A DNA stretch of 13,716 nt from Verrucomicrobia bacterium UBA3841 (GTDB lineage: Bacteria > Verrucomicrobiota > Kiritimatiellia > RFP12 > UBA1067). The position numbers and the translations under genes were made by a program. The stretch spans positions 1,430 through 15,145 of the forward strand of contig DGHT01000055.1 in assembly GCA_002392765.1 (NCBI GenBank), written 5' to 3'. This document shows positions 12,151 to 13,716 of this stretch, in pieces (position 1 is the first letter of the stretch; each line of letters starts with the position of its first letter). Below the pieces are notes generated by a model that did not search any database, was not told where the DNA came from, and saw only the letters and a program-made list of their open reading frames with translations.

Positions 12151-13716
12151 ATACAGCCCCCTTTGTCGGCATTATTGTCTTCGAGCAAGACAGACACTTC
12201 GGTCCCCGACTCCGGCGAACTTGAAATCTCCACTGTTCCGCCGAACGCTTTAGCCCGCTCCTTCATTCCCGTGATTCCGAAATGTCCGTCCTTCGTGTCC
12301 CGGACGTTCGATGGGTCGAATCCTTTGCCGTCGTCCACCACTGAAAAAGCGAGGCGGCGTCCGTCAAGCTCCCCCGATACGGCTACAGTGCGCGCTTTCC
12401 CGTGGCGTATTGCGTTGACGGTCGCCTCGCGTATGATGCAAAGAGCCGCATGTCGCAGCCCCTCTGACATCCGCGACGAGGGAATGTCCATGTCGATTAC
12501 GGCATTGCATTCTCCAAGGTGCGCCGCCAGCGTCTCCCGGACGGCGTCAGCGAATCCGTCTGCGTCAAGAGCGCGACTTCTCAGATCCCACAGACATGCG
12601 CGAAGTTCCCGCCTGCACGATGCGAGGATGCGTTTCGCCGCGCCCGTTTCCCCGGCGTCGAGCTGCATGGCGGCGCCTGTCAGTATCTGTGATATCGAAT
12701 CGTGTATCTCCACGGCGAGGCGGGTGCGCTCGGCTTTCTTCTGTTCGGCGAGCGCGCTTGCCGCGCGTTCCTGGAAAAGCTCGCGGCCGCGCTTTTCGGA
12801 GAGGCGGCGGAGCTGGCGGTTCCAGACAAGGATCGCTGCGATTGCAAGGACGAGGATCGCTATCGCCGCCGTCAGCCGCGCAGGCGTCCACCACGGCGGA
12901 CGGGATAGTGTCGCAACGTCCTCCGGTCTGTCCACCACGAGCCGTATTCCCCTCAGTTTGATTCCGGAGGAAATGGCAGGCCAGTTTTCGGTGGCAAGAA
13001 CGCACGTCCCCGCTATTCGCATCCTGCAGCCCGGAACGATGCCGTCGAGCGCGTCGCCCGCTTGGGAAAAGTCGACGTCAAGCAGGCGGCCCGCGACGGA
13101 AAGAGGCAGAACCTTCTGCTCCTTTTGCAGATCGCCGAAGTCCGCAATCGTTCCGCATACGCTGATGCGCCGCCCTTGCATAGAGGTTTTGAGGTTGTAG
13201 TCGTTGGACATTCTGTTTGACATGTCAGCCTCCGAAAGTTCCTTGACGGCCGGTTCTTCAAACTGTTTTCCTCCGGTCGGGCGTCCGATGGAGCGCGAAA
13301 GGGAAAGGGTGAATCCGTCGGTCGAGGGGTATCCGATGACTTCGACAGCCTGTCCGCGCCGGAGACCGGGCGCCTCTGAAAATTCGACGACTGCGATTCT
13401 TCCGTCCTGCATTTTGAGCAAGGCGTTGCGCGACTGCCAGATTGTCGTTATGATGCCCTTGGCAAGGTGCCGTCCAAGACGCGGCAGCGTCTCCGGCGGA
13501 AGCATGTGGAGGCTTTCGACTGACGGGGCGTTTTCAAACGGATCGTCTGGCGGCGGCGCGAGAATTTCTATCTTATCGAGGCTTGCGACGATGAATCGCC
13601 TTTCGTCCAAAAAGCGGAACGAGCAGTTGTGCGGATCAGGGAAGCCGTCTAGACGGACAGTCGAACCGATCAAAGCCTCCAGCTCAGGTAGTTCGCCCCC
13701 CCCCCCCCCCCCCCCC
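12147..13716 (-). CDS. HisKA_3 sensor histidine kinase, N-terminus missing
   Basis: At least 508 residues; numbering here starts at a TTG (13673), but the frame stays open upstream into the poly-G (minus strand) end, so the true start is outside the window. An N-terminal part of about 265 residues is beta-rich (VRLDGFPDPHN at the start, FIVASLDKIEILAPPPDDPF at 27-46, RISVCGTIADFGD at 169-181), of a type seen in Verrucomicrobia-like kinases; its ligand is unknown. A membrane segment (266-285) follows, then a coiled-coil helix and HisKA_3 (RLAVEIHDSISQ, phospho-His H324). The HATPase_c domain has EATVNAIRHG (416-425), DDGKGF (447-452) and GHFGITGM (463-470). It precedes its response regulator with a 4-base overlap. 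The topology predicts a periplasmic or outside-facing sensor and a cytoplasmic kinase. Confidence 0.88.
   Translation of the reverse strand, partial: GGGGGGGELPELEALIGSTVRLDGFPDPHNCSFRFLDERRFIVASLDKIEILAPPPDDPFENAPSVESLHMLPPETLPRLGRHLAKGIITTIWQSRNALLKMQDGRIAVVEFSEAPGLRRGQAVEVIGYPSTDGFTLSLSRSIGRPTGGKQFEEPAVKELSEADMSNRMSNDYNLKTSMQGRRISVCGTIADFGDLQKEQKVLPLSVAGRLLDVDFSQAGDALDGIVPGCRMRIAGTCVLATENWPAISSGIKLRGIRLVVDRPEDVATLSRPPWWTPARLTAAIAILVLAIAAILVWNRQLRRLSEKRGRELFQERAASALAEQKKAERTRLAVEIHDSISQILTGAAMQLDAGETGAAKRILASCRRELRACLWDLRSRALDADGFADAVRETLAAHLGECNAVIDMDIPSSRMSEGLRHAALCIIREATVNAIRHGKARTVAVSGELDGRRLAFSVVDDGKGFDPSNVRDTKDGHFGITGMKERAKAFGGTVEISSSPESGTEVSVLLEDNNADKGGCI
13696..13716. repeat. Homopolymer of 21 C at the window end
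   Basis: The last 21 bases are C only (a G run on the opposite strand). It interrupts the N-terminal coding region of the sensor kinase, which it could encode only as poly-Gly. It is likely a sequencing or assembly artefact at a contig end, since poly-G is a known artefact of two-colour sequencing chemistry. Confidence 0.85.

Noticed and set aside
11605..13200. A 531-codon plus-strand ORF opposite the two-component genes
   Set aside because: Ser/Arg-rich shadow; the minus strand carries unmistakable receiver, HTH, HisKA_3 and HATPase motifs.
1..13716. tRNA or rRNA genes
   Set aside because: I saw no cloverleaf with a GTTCRA-type arm followed by CCA, and no rRNA-like conserved segments on either strand.

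Overview
The window looks like chromosomal DNA of an anaerobic or fermentative Gram-negative bacterium. A PVC-group organism (Kiritimatiellota/Lentisphaerota-like) is the best guess. The reasons are a pyruvate:ferredoxin oxidoreductase, a Kdo transferase of LPS synthesis, a biotin-dependent carboxyltransferase, and a sensor kinase with a long beta-rich N-terminal region of the kind I associate with Verrucomicrobia relatives. The taxonomy is inference. The core genes are GC-rich, while the 0.6-5.0 kb region is visibly more AT-rich and irregular.

Layout. (1) 1-525 is the 3' end of nifJ (PFOR), closed by a strong hairpin terminator. (2) About 0.6-5.0 kb is an accessory island. It holds an 83-aa orphan gene with its own terminator; an overlapping pair of a RecF/OLD-type ATPase and a DUF4276 (TOPRIM-like) protein, which resembles a split OLD-type defence module; an AT-rich small membrane-protein gene with a possible frameshifted tail; and a promoter plus an AAA/DUF4143 ATPase gene. 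Copies of a nifJ-derived sequence recur here. One lies at 3141-3253, and an 85-bp chimeric repeat (nifJ piece plus an unrelated tail) occurs at 3192-3276 and again at 4648-4732, so it brackets the AAA/DUF4143 gene. A 68-nt imperfect inverted repeat (4741-4808) follows the last copy. (3) About 4.85-11.4 kb is a conserved-looking rightward operon: a 42-codon ORF directly under a near-consensus promoter, a second matching promoter with an essentially leaderless start, an OadA/PycB-type carboxyltransferase with a C-terminal biotin domain, a GT5 glycogen synthase, a PglD-like acetyltransferase, and WaaA/KdtA fused to a long C-terminal extension (membrane segment, Rossmann-like region, TPR-like helices). 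(4) 11.5-13.7 kb is a leftward two-component pair, a NarL/LuxR-type response regulator and a HisKA_3 sensor kinase. The kinase is cut by the window end in a run of 21 C, which looks like a sequencing or contig-end artefact.

The metabolic genes fit together as pyruvate/oxaloacetate metabolism (PFOR, carboxyltransferase), carbon storage (glycogen synthase) and cell-envelope polysaccharide synthesis (acetyltransferase, Kdo transferase). The accessory island is probably variable between strains. The most interesting features are the nifJ-derived repeats that delimit cassettes, the ATPase-DUF4276 pair, and the WaaA fusion.
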